From: Uloborus plumipes
Lineage: Eukaryota; Arthropoda; Arachnida; Araneae; Uloboridae
NCBI GenBank assembly: GCA_038373865.1
Contig: JAXGGA010006511.1
Location: forward strand, 1 to 64,000
DNA length: 64,000 nt
Direction of reading: 5' to 3'
Of this stretch, positions 23,459 to 35,899 are shown piece by piece; position 1 is the stretch's first letter, and each line of letters opens with the position of its first letter. A model generated the notes under the pieces. It saw nothing but the letters and a program-made list of their open reading frames with translations, ran no database searches and was not told where the DNA came from. Position numbers and translations under genes: made by a program.

Positions 23459-23548
23459 TAAATAGAATTAATAAATAAACATTGTAGAATGATTATGAAA
23501 AACAAATTATGATGAATGGAGTGAGAAAAAAATCCATAAAGGCAATTA

Positions 23549-23897
23549 CACTGCAAAAAATGAATAATGTTTTTACAGTATAATGCAGCTAATTTTATAG
23601 TAATAAACTGAAAAAATTGCTAATTTTACAGCAATAAACTGCAAAAGTTGCAAATTTTACGGTTTATCACCGTGCATTTTACAGTTTTAAACTGGAACCT
23701 CTGCTGCCAGTATTACACTGTTGTTTTTACAGTATAATATAGCTAAATCTTATAGTAATGAACTAAAATTTCTAACTTTACATTAAGAAACTAATATTGG
23801 TAGTTTTTCAGTTTATTACTGCGAATTTTACATCTTTTAATTGGAACCTCGACTGCCAGTATTATACTGTAAAAACAGCAGTTCATTTTTTGCAGTG
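23549..23897. mobile_element. CACTGCAAAAAAT-family MITE, copy B
   Basis: It runs from CACTGCAAAAAATGAATAAT to TTCATTTTTTGCAGTG, with TA at 23547-23548 and 23898-23899. The interior has the family modules TTTTTACAGTATAATGCAGC, TTACAGTTTTAAACTGGAAC and CCTCTGCTGCCAGTATTA. It lies 90 bp from the Tc1-like transposon but does not share its internal sequence. Confidence 0.85.
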
Positions 23898-23930
23898 TAC
23901 GCATTAGTGCAGGAAGTAAGAGGTTGAACT

Positions 23931-24195
23931 CACCCAGGTAGCACAAAAAACGTTTAAACGTTTTTAATCGGTTGTCACAACGTTAATAACCATTTTACAA
24001 CCTTTAAAAAACGCAGTGTGCTACTTGGGCAGGGCCTGATTACTAAATAGACCAATAGATCGTGGTCCCCTCTGATCAAGGACTACCAAATGGCTAAAAT
24101 TGTTTTGGCCAGTTGCGAAAATTGCAAGTTTTGACTAACAGGGGTTTCAAAAAAGCGTTTGACCTTGAGTTCCCCGATAGCTGAATCAGGCCCTG
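23931..24195. mobile_element. short hAT-type MITE, interrupted near its left end
   Basis: The inverted ends are CAGGGCCTGATTA and its near reverse complement TGAATCAGGCCCTG. The 8-bp target duplication GTTGAACT lies at 23923-23930 and 24196-24203. The duplication pairs only if the first two bases of the element are CA at 23931-23932 and the 97-bp element at 23933-24029 was inserted afterwards. Without the insert the element is 166 bp. Confidence 0.85.
23933..24029. mobile_element. CCCAAGTAGCA-family MITE, copy 3 (97 bp)
   Basis: Inverted ends CCCAGGTAGCACA and TGTGCTACTTGGG face each other across a short interior containing AAAACGTTTAAACGTTTTT. The flanking CA dinucleotide is duplicated (23931-23932, 24030-24031), giving a 2-bp target duplication. 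The insertion is nested inside the hAT-type MITE described separately. Confidence 0.8.
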
Positions 24196-24203
24196 GTTGA
24201 ACT

Positions 24204-27200
24204 GAGTTGGAGTACGTTTCTTTAACCAGTGTATTATGATTAATAAGCTCTTGAATTTGGACAGAGGCAACCAACCATATTCAGAAAGTACTGGTCCCTG
24301 GTTCAAATGATTTACATAAATATACAAGATTTTTTGACACCAAGATAATACAGTGACAAATTTATATAGTCATGCACTTTTATGTCAATTTCGTCAGTTA
24401 CCTATTTGGAATTGACATGAAAACCAACATTACTTACAATTATCTAAATGTCTCCAATCGAATTATTTACGGAAACGATTTAACGATATGTTTGAATAAA
24501 GAAATGTTAATTTAAATCAATTTTAAATTTAGTTACTTAAAAGAAAAGTACATTGGTGATAAAAACAATTTAGACCAAAATCTTCCTTTCAACCTTGAGA
24601 AAAATCTTTGTCAATGGGAGCTATGATTTATTGCATTTTTCATAAGTGGTCACAAAAACGTCAATTTTTATTCTATGAAAAATGAAATAGCTGAAATTTG
24701 AAAATATTTAACGTATTTCGATACTTAAGTTTTGGAAAAACAAACCTAATTTTCTATATAATTTTCTTCATATTCTCCAAGTAAAAAAAAAAAAAATTTT
24801 TTTTTGGTTATTTCTTTATTTGAAAGTTTCTCATCCAGGTTTGTCTCAACGAGAGCTTGAGAGCACCTCTTCTGCTGTATTTGAAACTGTAAAAAGGAAA
24901 AAAAATAACCACTTAAAAATAAAATAATATTTTTATAGTATGCGAAATTTAGTATATATACATGAATGTGTGCGTGAGTGTGTGTGTGGGCCTATATATA
25001 TGGGTTTGCGGATGAATTTATTGTTAAAGAAATTAATACGGTCACGACTTGAAAAAGTTTAAAAACAACTACACTAAAGCATAATAATATTTATAGCAAA
25101 TCAGGCTATCTATTTTTCAGAACACAGTACTCGCAAATACTATGTATATAAATTACGTTTCAGAATGATTAAAATTTATTAATGTATGTAATCTGCCGGG
25201 ATGTGATTTCGTAACATTTTTTGTTACATTTTTTTTCAATTGCAATCATCATATCAAAATGTAATTACAAAAGGCATAGGCAACTTATGAGAGACATTAA
25301 TGTGCTTTATTTCTCAGATTACTTTGCTTACCTGGGAACAATGGGTTTGACGATAGAAAAAAAATCTTTATTTTGAAAAGAGAACTTATAGTCAAGTATT
25401 CTTCGTGTTGTTGTGAATAATTGCGGTGAAATTAAAGCTCCTGGGAAAGGACAGATGTTTATATAAAAAAGAGCTAATGTACGTGCTCATGTACTGCCTC
25501 AAATGAGCTTTTAGTTAAACGTTTTATAATCAAGCAATACAATAGGAACATGGAGAGAAATAAAGTAATTATCATAATGCAGGTGCTTTGGAAAAAAAAA
25601 GACAATCCTTACGTACAAATATAAGTAAGCATCATGCATTAGGTGGCATCATGCATGTAAATTCATTTTGTGATTGTATAAATGTAAGCGAAGCGATTTA
25701 TAACTTGGAGCACTGTGGTTGTTATAGGAATAAATTCATAATACTATTACTTACACGGAGATAAATAGGTACAGTTTGCTTGAAGGCACACACAGGGCAC
25801 TGTACGACAGCTGCAGAGCTTTTTCTTTGCTTTTCGTTAATTTCTTTGTTAATTAATTTATCATTAAATTACAATTTTGTGCAAGAAATGAATTTGTGTA
25901 AAAAATTATCTTTCTTCTTCTTCATTTTATTATTATTATTATTTTATTTTTATTTTTTTTTTGGTTCAATAATAGGTAAAGTTCTTTCGTTGTTTACCCC
26001 CATCATCCTTTTTTCTTCATAATTATAAAACATTAGCACCCTACACATGGTATATTTATCACATCAAAAATAGTCATCAAGAATAATATAAAATTAAAAC
26101 ATTCATTGATTATAACATTCCACATTTTCACGGAAAAAAGGGGGAAGAGGAAGGGGCAGTTAAATTTTTATCCTTAACAAACAGGAAATCGTCAAATGTA
26201 TATTTGCTGCAAATTTGAAACCATTAATTATCTGAATCAAGCTGTAACAATTTATTTTATCTAAAGTTCTCCGGTGGACAGCATCGGAAATTAGACGTTA
26301 TGAGATAATTCGAAAAGTTGTGCGTAAAGTAATGCATCTGGACTACGACCATTAGATCAAAGTACCTAAGGTTAGAGGAACAGTGAGGTAATCAATGAGG
26401 ATCTTCTCCAATTCTCCTTTTGCAGATCCCAAATTTCTACCCGAAACATCATCTCATCTCATTAGCATAAATAATCCAGTTTGTCGCGAATTACGACATG
26501 GAAAACAGATTACATACGTTCCAGATAATTTACAGTTAACGACACGCATTTGTGCTACCTCAATTAATTTGCATGGATGGTAGACAATAATTTAACAAGT
26601 GCAAGCGGGAAGATTCGCTGTGCTCTTCTGAAATCTCTCCCACCCGCTCATATCTCCAGCAGAAAGGAGGATGGAGAGCACAGTGGGATCATTAGAGGCA
26701 AGGAAAGGACTTGCCTTTTCATCAGAATGCGGGGACCATTAGGTGCCTAATCTTTTATGCATGGAGGAACTTGCTCAATGTGGAGATTGTTCAAGAGCAA
26801 AGAGGCTGTCTTCTATGAGAGGGGGATGAATTTGACTTCGGGGGGGGGGTGTAGATGATGTCCTTCTTGTTTTCCTCCTAGCGCGAAATGTGTCGCCAAA
26901 CGCATCCATAGTTTAGAACAGAAAAGATCTTGGTTGTGAAGCCAAATGCTTCGCCAAGTTTGTCAAGAACAAAGACTCGGCTCAGCACGATATATGAGTG
27001 ATTAAAGAAGCAGAGAGCGATAAATATATTTTTACACCCTTCAGATGATAACTTTGGTGGTGTAATTGATACCAATGATGACGCCTGAATGTTTCAAAGA
27101 AGGATAATTGAGAGTCGGAAATGTTGATTCATATTCCTGTTAATTCTTTCATTTTGAAAGAAATGGGGCACGCATTCATTAATTTGAATTAGAGGTGGAT

Positions 27201-28980
27201 AATGCGTGAATTTTACCCATTGTTCAATCCCGAACAATGCAATGATGAATAACCGTATTGAGTAAGACTTAAATATGAAAAGAATGTGTTACTTAGATTA
27301 ACACTACGCTTCTTTAAATGATGTAGGGCATTTAAATGAATTATGAACAAATGAATCATTCATTGCTTCAGTGTTCATCATAAAAGTTAACACAAAAGGC
27401 TGGTATTGTGTTTTGATTTAAAAAAAAAAACTGCTGCAGCAATTCTATTCATTGTTTCTGGAATTTTTTCCAGTAATTTAATAGAATAATATTTTTTTTT
27501 ATTTTTGTATACTAGATTGTATTACTTCAACCGGTCAAACGCAGCTAAAGGTATTCTTTGGCGTTAATAAAAGATTTTAAATAATCAATATATAAAAATC
27601 TATTTTTTATATAACCCAAATAAAACATTCGTTTTAAAAAGGAAAAATATCAAATCTTAAAACTAATTTACTATTATTGAATTTCCCAACAGATTTTCTC
27701 TATCCATTCTTTTTGAAATAACCTATTTTAAAAATAATACTAGCTGGCGCACTAACCTAAATTTGTTATTTTAAGTACAAGCGTAAATCAAAAAACTTCA
27801 CAAACTGGTTTCAGTTCTAAAAAGAAAGAAATAAGGAAAAAAGTGGCATGCACCGACATTAAAATACAACTACAGCTTTTATATGTCAATGTGAAGAAAA
27901 GTTTTTTGCAATTAAGAAGTTATCTTCTAGTAAAAAAAAAAATGGAATGCGTGTTTTCGTTTGAGAAGTGTTAGTAAATTGAATTTCTCTTCTGCAAATT
28001 CTTCTTTCATTTTTCTTCATAAAATGTCTCCAGAATGTACTGAGTATACGAAATTTCGCATTGTCCACGAAAAATATCACAGTTCAATTAATGAGTCCAC
28101 AGCCAGCTTAGAAAGTATGGATACGATGTTAAAAGAGCTTACTTTTGAAATCGTTCGATATAGATTTGGAATAATGAAAAAATTTGCTTTTATTTTGGTG
28201 GGCCTCTGCTGCACATTCATCTTATATCATTAAAAACTGATTGCATCTTTCTTTCTATTTTGGTTTGTCACTCTAACTTCTACCGAACGCCATTAACTGG
28301 CAATGTCGTTAGATTCATTATTTTCCAAGCTTCATGTTTGGCTAATTTACATAATTACACGCTTTCAATTAGTGAAGGTAATAATTAAAACGTAAATTCG
28401 TGAGCTCGAGCACTGTTCCGTGCACTCGATTTTTGACATTCTGCTAATTTCGCCCTGTGAAATTTCTTTTACTAGGTCACATCGTCAATAAATCCTCTCG
28501 CGCTCTCTCTCTTTCTCCGCTTAGCGGAAGTTAGTCCTTAGAAAGGGGGGAAAAGTCAATCTTTGAATCATTCAAGTAAATAGTTAAGTTCGAGGCGACA
28601 CGGAACTTGAAATGGTTCTAAAGGGGTGTTGCACTGAAAATAAATATGCTACTAATTATCTTATATACTGCCTCAATCAGCAGAAAAGGGAAAATATTTC
28701 GAAATGCAACAAGTGGCAAAAAAGGTGCAGGACCGACAGCGTACACCGTCGAAGGTGGTGGATTGGCCTTGCTTGCTGTTGGGAAAAAAGGGTTTTACAA
28801 GTTTTAAAAGTAATTAATTTTATTTTTAAAAGCCATATGTTGAAATGCACCCCTTTTTGGCTCCCAACGGACTCTTATCGACATAAACGTGCGATTAATA
28901 TTTTGCATGACGCATGGTAGATTTGTATAAGTATCATGTAGTTCGACCTTATTTAAATAATTAAATTTTATCTTTGAAAG
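24204..28980. other. unassigned DNA
   Basis: No gene is recognised. Low-complexity pieces include a TG-rich stretch at 24966-24990, TTA/TTTA runs at 25925-25960 and a G run at 26840-26849. Parts of 26270-26900 and 28380-28600 are a little richer in G+C and not visibly repetitive, with no supportable exon. The open frames at 27961-28233 and 28612-28920 show no domains. Confidence 0.35.
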
Positions 28981-28984
28981 CTTA

Positions 28985-29113
28985 CAGTACTTTGAAAACT
29001 TTACTGTAAGAAACTAAAATTGCTAGTTTTACAGTTTATTACTGTGCATTTACAGTTTTAAATTGGAAAATGGGCTACCAGTCTTATACTGTAAAAACAA
29101 CAGTTTATTTTAA
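28985..29113. mobile_element. fragment of CACTGCAAAAAAT-family MITE, copy E
   Basis: Only one half of the family is present. It includes TTACTGTAAGAAACTAAAAT, TTTTACAGTTTATTACTGTG and TTATACTGTAAAAACAACAG in the expected order. Terminal sequences are missing on both sides. Confidence 0.7.
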
Positions 29114-29681
29114 TTAAAATTTCTAAAACTTTAATAATGGTAATTAGTAACCAGCAATTTTTTAAGCAAAGGCAATGACAAGATTACATCATAAAAATGA
29201 GTCAAATAAACTGATTGAAAGTAAAGATGATAAATTTATAGTTCTTATTCATTGCATGACATTTTTTCTGCACTTTTATTATGTTTCAAGATACGTTCGT
29301 ATTTTAAGTGTCTTTGAAATGATCTTTGCGCTTAAATACCTATTGTTGTGGTACACTTTTATTTCAATATAAGATGTGACTTCTCACAAAAATAAATTTG
29401 TGATATATGTACGTAATGAGCTCAAATGTTTTACTGTACCTAGTTAAGTAAGGATTTCTTAGGTTTCTCTACACAATTTTCTTTTTTGTTTCGTCTTCAA
29501 AAAATATTAATTGTAAGAAAACTAATTGGTTTTGCTCTTCAATTATTTCAAAATGATTTTAAAAATCATTAATTTGCTAACGATGATCAGCATTTCTTCC
29601 TTTGATTACCAATTAATAGAATTGAGAAAAAGTTTTAGAAGGAAAAGAAATTACAAGGTTGACATCTTAATTACAACTTCA

Positions 29682-29709
29682 GTACACACACACACACACA
29701 CACACACAC
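29682..29709. repeat. (AC)n microsatellite
   Basis: About thirteen AC repeats, followed by an interrupted CGCGTGTGCACATGCACAC tail. Confidence 0.95.
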
Positions 29710-30181
29710 CCGCGTGTGCACATGCACACAAACACATGTATTGGAAAGGGGGACACATGTGAACAATGCATGCTTTATTATGCTAACTTGAAGCAAAATT
29801 TTTAAAAAATCTCCATGGATGGCAGTGCCAGTCTTACTTCTTTACAAAACTTTCGGAGCAAAAATTTTAACTTCTTTGTTTTAGCAGTTATTGTTTAACT
29901 TTATTGCTGTCTTCTTCACATGAAAACATATTTTAAACTAACTAGTTAAACTTAACGATTGCAAGTCATCGTATGATCATTCAGGAACATTTTTTATAAT
30001 GTTGAAATTGTTTTATTGAATTTAAAATGCTTTACTTTTGTAATTTTGTCCTAAGGTAGATGGGGCACATGTATACAGTTCTTATGTCCTCTAAATAATA
30101 TGAATATTAGTGCGGATTTTTTGGAAAGTTTAGAAACACGTGCAAGTACTTACAGTTGTTACTTTTCTCTTGTGAATTCAG

Positions 30182-30185
<4 letters not shown>

Positions 30186-30243
<58 letters not shown>
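30186..30243. repeat. (TTA)n microsatellite
   Basis: About nineteen uninterrupted TTA repeats. The poly-Leu or poly-Asn frames that cross it are artefacts. Confidence 0.95.
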
Positions 30244-30245
<2 letters not shown>

Positions 30246-33200
30246 TCTTTCTTTTTTATTCATTTCTCGGCTACTTCCCCGATAAGGTTTCAAAAACAAA
30301 ATTAATAAAGACATGAAAAGTGGTTTAGTGCATCGCAAAAAATATTGCAAAGTGCGAAAAAAAGAAAAATAAATAAAATAATTTAATAAATATAAAAAGA
30401 TTCAATAACTGAAAATTCCAAAATTTTGGTAATTTCAATTTTTTCTTTAAAGTAACTTTCATCACAATTGCCTCAAAAATAGATCAAGTCTAACTTATTA
30501 ACTACCACAGTCAATAAGTTTGATTAAGAGATTAAATATAAGCGTAATATTTACGACTATATGGATAAATCGTGATTATTGCTCTTCAAATAAACTACTT
30601 ATCAGCCAAGTAAGATGTGAAAAGCACACCGCTGCGACCCTTATCCGTTGCATATTAACTTTACTGCTACATTAAACACCACTATTTCTATTGTCAAAAT
30701 CCCATTGACATGTCTATCGAAAAACCATAACCTTCCTATGGTACCTCTTTAATAGATGGATACGATTACAACAGTGGATATGGAAGATAATTCTTTGCTG
30801 TGCAGCCGTTAGTCAAATAGCCGTCCGAAAGGCAATAAAATTTCTTGGCACGAGGACCTATAGATTCGACACCCATGGCTAAACATGTATTACCGCTCGT
30901 CCCTGCAGCTTCGTCACGGGGGGGGGGGAGGTTGAAGCAACGCAAATATACGTTTATAGGGGTTGGCAGTTTGCAAACGCTTCGCCATTAATGTCTACAG
31001 TCCAGTGGGTGTCTTGAAAAGAACCCAGCGGTCAGTTGGTCAAGCAGGGATAAATTATGGGGCTGGCAGTGGACAGAAGGGGCTTAGTGGGATAGAGGAC
31101 AAAGGGTTTTACTACCGGGCATCGCCCCAAGGGTCAGGAAGGTCTGAGTAAGTGTGGGTTTTTCGTACTCGAAGTGTCAAAGCATTGGTTACCGAATGTG
31201 AAGTGACACTGAGATAGTGTCATATTTAGGTAACACGAAGACAATTTTCTGTGTTTATTTGATTTCTTAGATTTAAATGGGGTAACACGAAGCACATTGG
31301 GAGATAAAAGTAGGAGATTAATGTAGAATAACATTGAAGAAGAATTGGTAGCAGCTAAAGGGTCAATTCGCTTTGAATGGTGTACTTAATTCTAACAACG
31401 TTTCTAAAAAAGTGATTCAGGCATATCATTGATCTTAAATTTCAGAAAAATTATTACACTGACTTTGTTTTTCCATTGTTTTTAAAAGTTTGGTTCAGAA
31501 TCGCACATTATTAAAACTCTAACGACGGTAGTTTTGCAATTTTCCCACATAATTTTGTCTAAGAAAATAAAAAACATCCATTGAAATAACTCAAAGGAAC
31601 TCGTATTCCGTTACTACCTTCTCTACTAACACCTTATAGCTTTTCTCTCAGGTTGGAATTTAAATGTCATAAAAGAGACTTCACGAATATTAACTCTAAG
31701 CTATTTTGCTGGTGCTGAATAGCACAGCTCAGACGATGCGAGTAAATTGATGACGAAAAACGAGAATCTTTTTAAAATAGCAGAAACCTTGAAGCTTTAA
31801 AAATACTTTCGAACAATGAAGGATAGAATTCTTTGAAGAAAAGATTGTTGCAGCACAAGTATTAATGCAAAACAAAACTCAAAGCTAAATAGCAATTTCT
31901 TTAGTTCAATAATACGAGAACTGATGTTTAAGTTATTGAAAAGGAAGGTAAGAAAATATGTGTAACCTAACTAAAGTATTCTTTTGAGACTGCTCATAAA
32001 TGATGTCACGTCTTGAAGGGTTGGGGGGAGTACGAGGAATTGTGAGAATTTGTGATAAGGTTTATGAAAAATAGTGTGACACGTGACACAGGGGATATGG
32101 TGAAGTGAAACATTTTATGACTCGGAGAAAGGGTTAAAAAATGTTAGAAAAAGTGTCACATCATTTTTGAACCTTAATTATTTTCTAACATTTTTCTTTA
32201 ATCTAACCTGATTTGAGAAAGGAATATTGATCAAGCGACTGCTGATTCTTATTTAATCGCCCCTTCAGTGGATTACATGCATATTTTATTCATCCCTACA
32301 ACACAAAATTTTAATGAATTCGCTGTATTTCAAGTGATGATGACGTAAGTGATGATGACGCATTAAGAAGCTTAAAAATGGAAAAAACTGAACCAGACTT
32401 TGAGGAAATGAGGCATGCCTTGTAAAATGAACGCATTACGGGTAGTTTTAACATGCGTTATTTTCACAAAATTCTGGTAGCGGACCAAGCAATTCAAGAC
32501 ACATTTGTTAATAAAAATGTCACCAAAATATTAAAAATGTTTAGCTATTCTTAATTGTAGAACTTTCTCTTGCTTAGACAGAAGTGTATTGATAAATCAT
32601 AAATCATGTTTCAGATCGATTTTAATGAACCTTCAGTACTAGTAAACTATCATATTGACCAGTGGTCAAGCTTTTTGTGTATCTTCCCAGCACTTCCATC
32701 ACTGAAATCTAGCCCAGAGCTGACTATGCTAACTGGATTACCCAGAGCCGGACAATCGCTCAATGAGAAAAACAATCCTTCAATTAAGCGTAAAAGCACT
32801 GACCAATGTCCAGTGTCCGGAGGGCTTGGTCATCGTTTAATCGGATCAACCCTTTTACTGGATTGCCCGGAAAAGCAAATGGCTGTTTTGGCCAAACGTA
32901 ATTATGCTCTTCTGCGCTGCCTCTTTTACCGAAGATGAATTGGGATGATATTTGGCAAGATTGATCATTGATGAGTGGGAGCAGTTAGCAGATCGTTTAT
33001 CAGGGCCATATGCTGATGGATCATAACGCTTTCATAAGCGTCACTTTTTATATGCAGTCCGTGAACGTGAAATATACTGTCTTTAAGGAAAGTCGATATC
33101 TTGCCCAAATTGTACTGTAATTAATTTTGCGTTTTTTTAAATAACAAATGAAAAACAAAAATTCTCTTACTTTTTTTTTTAGAAAGTTTATATAAAAAAA

Positions 33201-33436
33201 AAACATTTTTTTTCTTCCGGAAAGGTTACGATGAAAATAATATTCAGAAAAAAGGCAAAATTTATTTTGCATTATCAATATCATGTTTCCTTGTAAAGAA
33301 CTGTGGAAAAATTGTTTTTACTTGACTTTATTTTATTTATTTGTATTTTCATTTATTTTTACTTATTTAAATTGAAAATTTATTTTTGAGAAATTTCTGG
33401 TTGTGGCTCATTTGAATGGTATGTTTATTCGATTTT
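30244..33436. other. unassigned DNA with a faint protein-like stretch
   Basis: No gene is identified. At 32336-32425 (+) one frame reads a DDDVSDDD acidic run and then MEKTEPDFEEMRHAL before a stop. At 32606-32938 (+) a 110-codon frame contains KRKSTDQCPVSGGLGHRL and MAVLAKRNYALLRC. The composition is more protein-like than nearby frames and could be a decayed transposase or exon, but I cannot assign a family. A G run lies at 30920-30928. Confidence 0.3.
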
Positions 33437-33540
33437 TACCCAAGTAGCATCAACTCATCGGATTTTGCTCGGCCAATCAACTAACTCCTCGTAAACTGAT
33501 CCCGTAACGCACGATGGCATCGTTCCGATCAGTATCCGAG

Positions 33541-33965
33541 CACGGTTTTCGATGAGCTACTTTTCATCGGAAAGCGATATCCTTCCGATCAACTTTCCCG
33601 ATGAAAATAAGCCGAGCTATATTCCATCGGAAAATGATATCCTTCCGATCAAGTTTCCCGATGAAAATTAGCCGAGCTATATTTCATCGGAAAACGATAT
33701 CCTTCTGATCAAGTTTCCCGATGAAAATTAGCCGAGCTATATTTCATCGGAAAACGATATCCTTCCGATCAAGTTTCCCGATAAAAATTAGCCGAGCTAT
33801 ATTCCATCGAAAAACGATATCCTTCCGATCAAATTTCCCGATGAAAATTAACCGAGCTATGTTTCATCGAAAAACTATATACTTCCAATCAAATTTTCCG
33901 ATGAAAATATGCCAAGCTACAGATTTCATCGGAAAGAGGTCGTAATGATCAAATTTTCTGATGAA
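33541..33965 (+). repeat. 60-bp tandem array, about seven units
   Basis: Units contain TATTTCATCGGAAAACGATA, TCCTTCCGATCAAGTTTCCC and GATGAAAATTAGCCGAGC. The period is exactly 60 through the central units, with more substitutions toward the right edge. Since 60 is a multiple of three, a long open frame arises by chance (33721-33945) and is not a gene. Copy 1 of the host element has only one such unit. Confidence 0.93.
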
Positions 33966-34026
33966 AATTTTCCCAATCTCAAATTTTTGTTAAATATTCA
34001 GTGTTGGTCTCATTTATCGTAGACTT

Positions 34027-34120
34027 GGTGGTGTGGTGGTAGAGCGTTGACTTTCCGCGCAGATAACCCGGGTTCGATGCTGGAGTTGGCCAGTCGCACC
34101 TGGTTGTGGGAAATAAAAAA
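34027..34120 (+). mobile_element. tRNA-derived SINE-like head
   Basis: GGTGGTGTGGTGGTAGAGCG resembles a polymerase III A box and CCCGGGTTCGATGC resembles a B box, about 35 bp apart. An A-rich AAATAAAAAAAGG tail follows. The acceptor stem does not pair, so this is a SINE or tRNA relic, not a tRNA gene. It is embedded in the CCCAAGTAGCA element. Confidence 0.5.
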
Positions 34121-34129
34121 AGGTTCCAA

Positions 34130-34470
34130 AATTCATCGCCACGGAACTAAACTGCGCGTATATTGATCCAACTCTCATCGTATTTTGATCCAAACTTTAT
34201 CGCCACGGAACTACATTGCTCGTATATTGATGCAACTCTCTTCGTATTTTTATCCAAAATTGATCCTTAACTCATCGCCACGAGCTACACTGCTCGTATT
34301 TTGATCTAAATCATATCGTTTTTTCATCCTAAATTCATCGCCACGGAACAGCACTGCTCGCGTATTGATCTAAATCACATCGTATTTTCATCCAAAATTG
34401 ATCCTAAATTTATCGGCACGGGACTGCACTGCTCGTAAATTGATCCAAATCTCATCGTAAACTCATCGGA
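34130..34470 (+). repeat. ~80-bp degenerate tandem array
   Basis: Four to five units share ATTCATCGCCACGGAAC, then CACTGCTCGTATATTGATC, then CTCATCGTATTTTCATCC. They are more diverged than the 60-bp array in the same element, suggesting an older expansion. Confidence 0.75.
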
Positions 34471-34620
34471 TTTTGCTGCTCGGATTCTATTTGGCCGATG
34501 AGACATATTGGAGCAATTCAGGATGAGAACTCATCGAAATCCGATCATCGGCCGATGAGAATTTCATCGGGTTTCGATGAATGGCCGATCATCGGCCGAT
34601 GAGATTGTGCTGCTAGGGTA

Positions 34621-35639
34621 TTCACTAATACATTGAAAAAGGTGGGAGACTTTGAATTTAAGATATTTACCATTGCTGTTAAAGAAGTAGTAGAAATTTA
34701 TTGAAATATGATGCTTAAAAAATTTCAGAGAATGAATTTAATATATTTTTTTAAATATTAACTTATCTGCTTTCTTCTCACACAAATTTCCCAGTTTTAT
34801 CTTCGAAAATTGCTTTAGTTTTTAAAACTGTAAATTTTGTTGAAAGTTTATTGGAACCTAAGACAATTAAGAGTGTGAGATATCGCTGTTCTTGGAAAGC
34901 GAGGTTGACTTACAAAAAAGTATGTTTGTTGGGATCTTTAAGAGCTCCTTACTTTACGAACCCGGCTGTTTTTTTTTTTTTTTCAATTTAATTTAACTCC
35001 TGTGTTCAATTAATTTCCTACTAAACCTTTCAACTTAAGCTAGGAAGTGATATTTTTAACTTGAGCTGATCATTTCGTGCCACAAAATATAGATTTTTTT
35101 GAAAAGATGGTGAAGCTCTAAAAACCGATGTGCTCAAAATATTTACTAACATTACCCAAAGATTTAAGTACATATATTGTAACATGCTAATTCATTTAAA
35201 TTGTCTATTAAATGCTCTCCATTTACAAAACTTAGATCTCAAACTGAAGGAAAACGTTGTTTCTTAATAGCGAACGATTTTCTTGAAATATCACTCTGCT
35301 TTGTCATTCTGAGAAGCTTTGAATTTTGTATAAAGCTGAAAAGCAAAATTTTATGAGATTATTTTTCGTTTTTTTATTTTTTTAATTATTCTTTTTTTAA
35401 ATTTTAAATCACTGCTTCGAACACTTCCACTAATCGCATATCGAAAACTCCAAATCATTTAAAGATGTGCTGATTTAAATGAGCTGAGGGCTGTCTGAAA
35501 GTAAGTTCCGCGCTATCAAGACCCACAAATCCGGCCATTCATTTCCCGAATCGATTAATTCTTCCTGGTGACAAGGCCCTCACCCAAGAAAAGCAGTTCG
35601 CGACCAAAATCAAAATAAATTTTTCTTTCTCCACTTTCC
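34621..35639. other. unassigned AT-rich DNA
   Basis: No gene or repeat is recognised. A T run lies at 34970-34983. Confidence 0.4.
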
Positions 35640-35870
35640 GGGCTAACTAGGGGGAAGGGGAGGGGTGGGGGCGATGAATTATCGAGAGAAGCCGTATGCA
35701 AATGTTATTAGGCAAGGGCGCAGAGGCACGGAACACGGACTGACAGCGAGTGGGCCGACCCGGACGACACTGCGAAACAGCGGGGGACGTCGGCAAGAAA
35801 TTGCGGTTAACGATCCGGTGGTTCGCGACTTGGGGTGAAACTGGCGAAAATTGGAATTTGGCGCGAGGTT
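35640..35870. other. GC- and CpG-rich patch
   Basis: About 230 bp with many CpG dinucleotides (GGGGGCGATG, GGGCCGACCCGGACGAC, GGGGGACGTCGGC) stands out from AT-rich flanks. It contains ATGCAAAT at about 35697, matching the octamer bound by POU-domain factors. It may be a promoter-like or conserved regulatory element. No exon with good splice sites and frame was found. Confidence 0.35.
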
Positions 35871-35899
35871 ATTTGAAATCAAAGTTCATTCAGTCATAC

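Larger units (their letters stand above)
33439..34618 (+). mobile_element. CCCAAGTAGCA-family element, copy 2, expanded
   Basis: The ends are CCCAAGTAGCATCAACTC and GTGCTGCTAGGG, with TA duplicated at 33437-33438 and 34619-34620. It is colinear with copy 1 (11140-11563) but nearly three times as long. It has a 60-bp tandem array, a second array of about 80 bp, and a tRNA-like insert between them. The last ~150 bp, rich in ATCGGCCGATGAG, match copy 1 closely. There is no coding frame. The variable 2-bp target site does not point clearly to one superfamily. Confidence 0.78.

Noticed and set aside
30100..30350. Poly-Leu / poly-Asn frames
   Set aside because: They are translations of the (TTA)n microsatellite.
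32606..32938. Decayed transposase or host exon
   Set aside because: The composition is suggestive, but I could not match it to any family or find splice signals or element ends, so it is only noted.
33721..33945. Repetitive open frame (KISRAIFHRKTI repeated)
   Set aside because: It arises because the tandem unit is exactly 60 bp, a multiple of three. The sequence is transposon-internal repeat.
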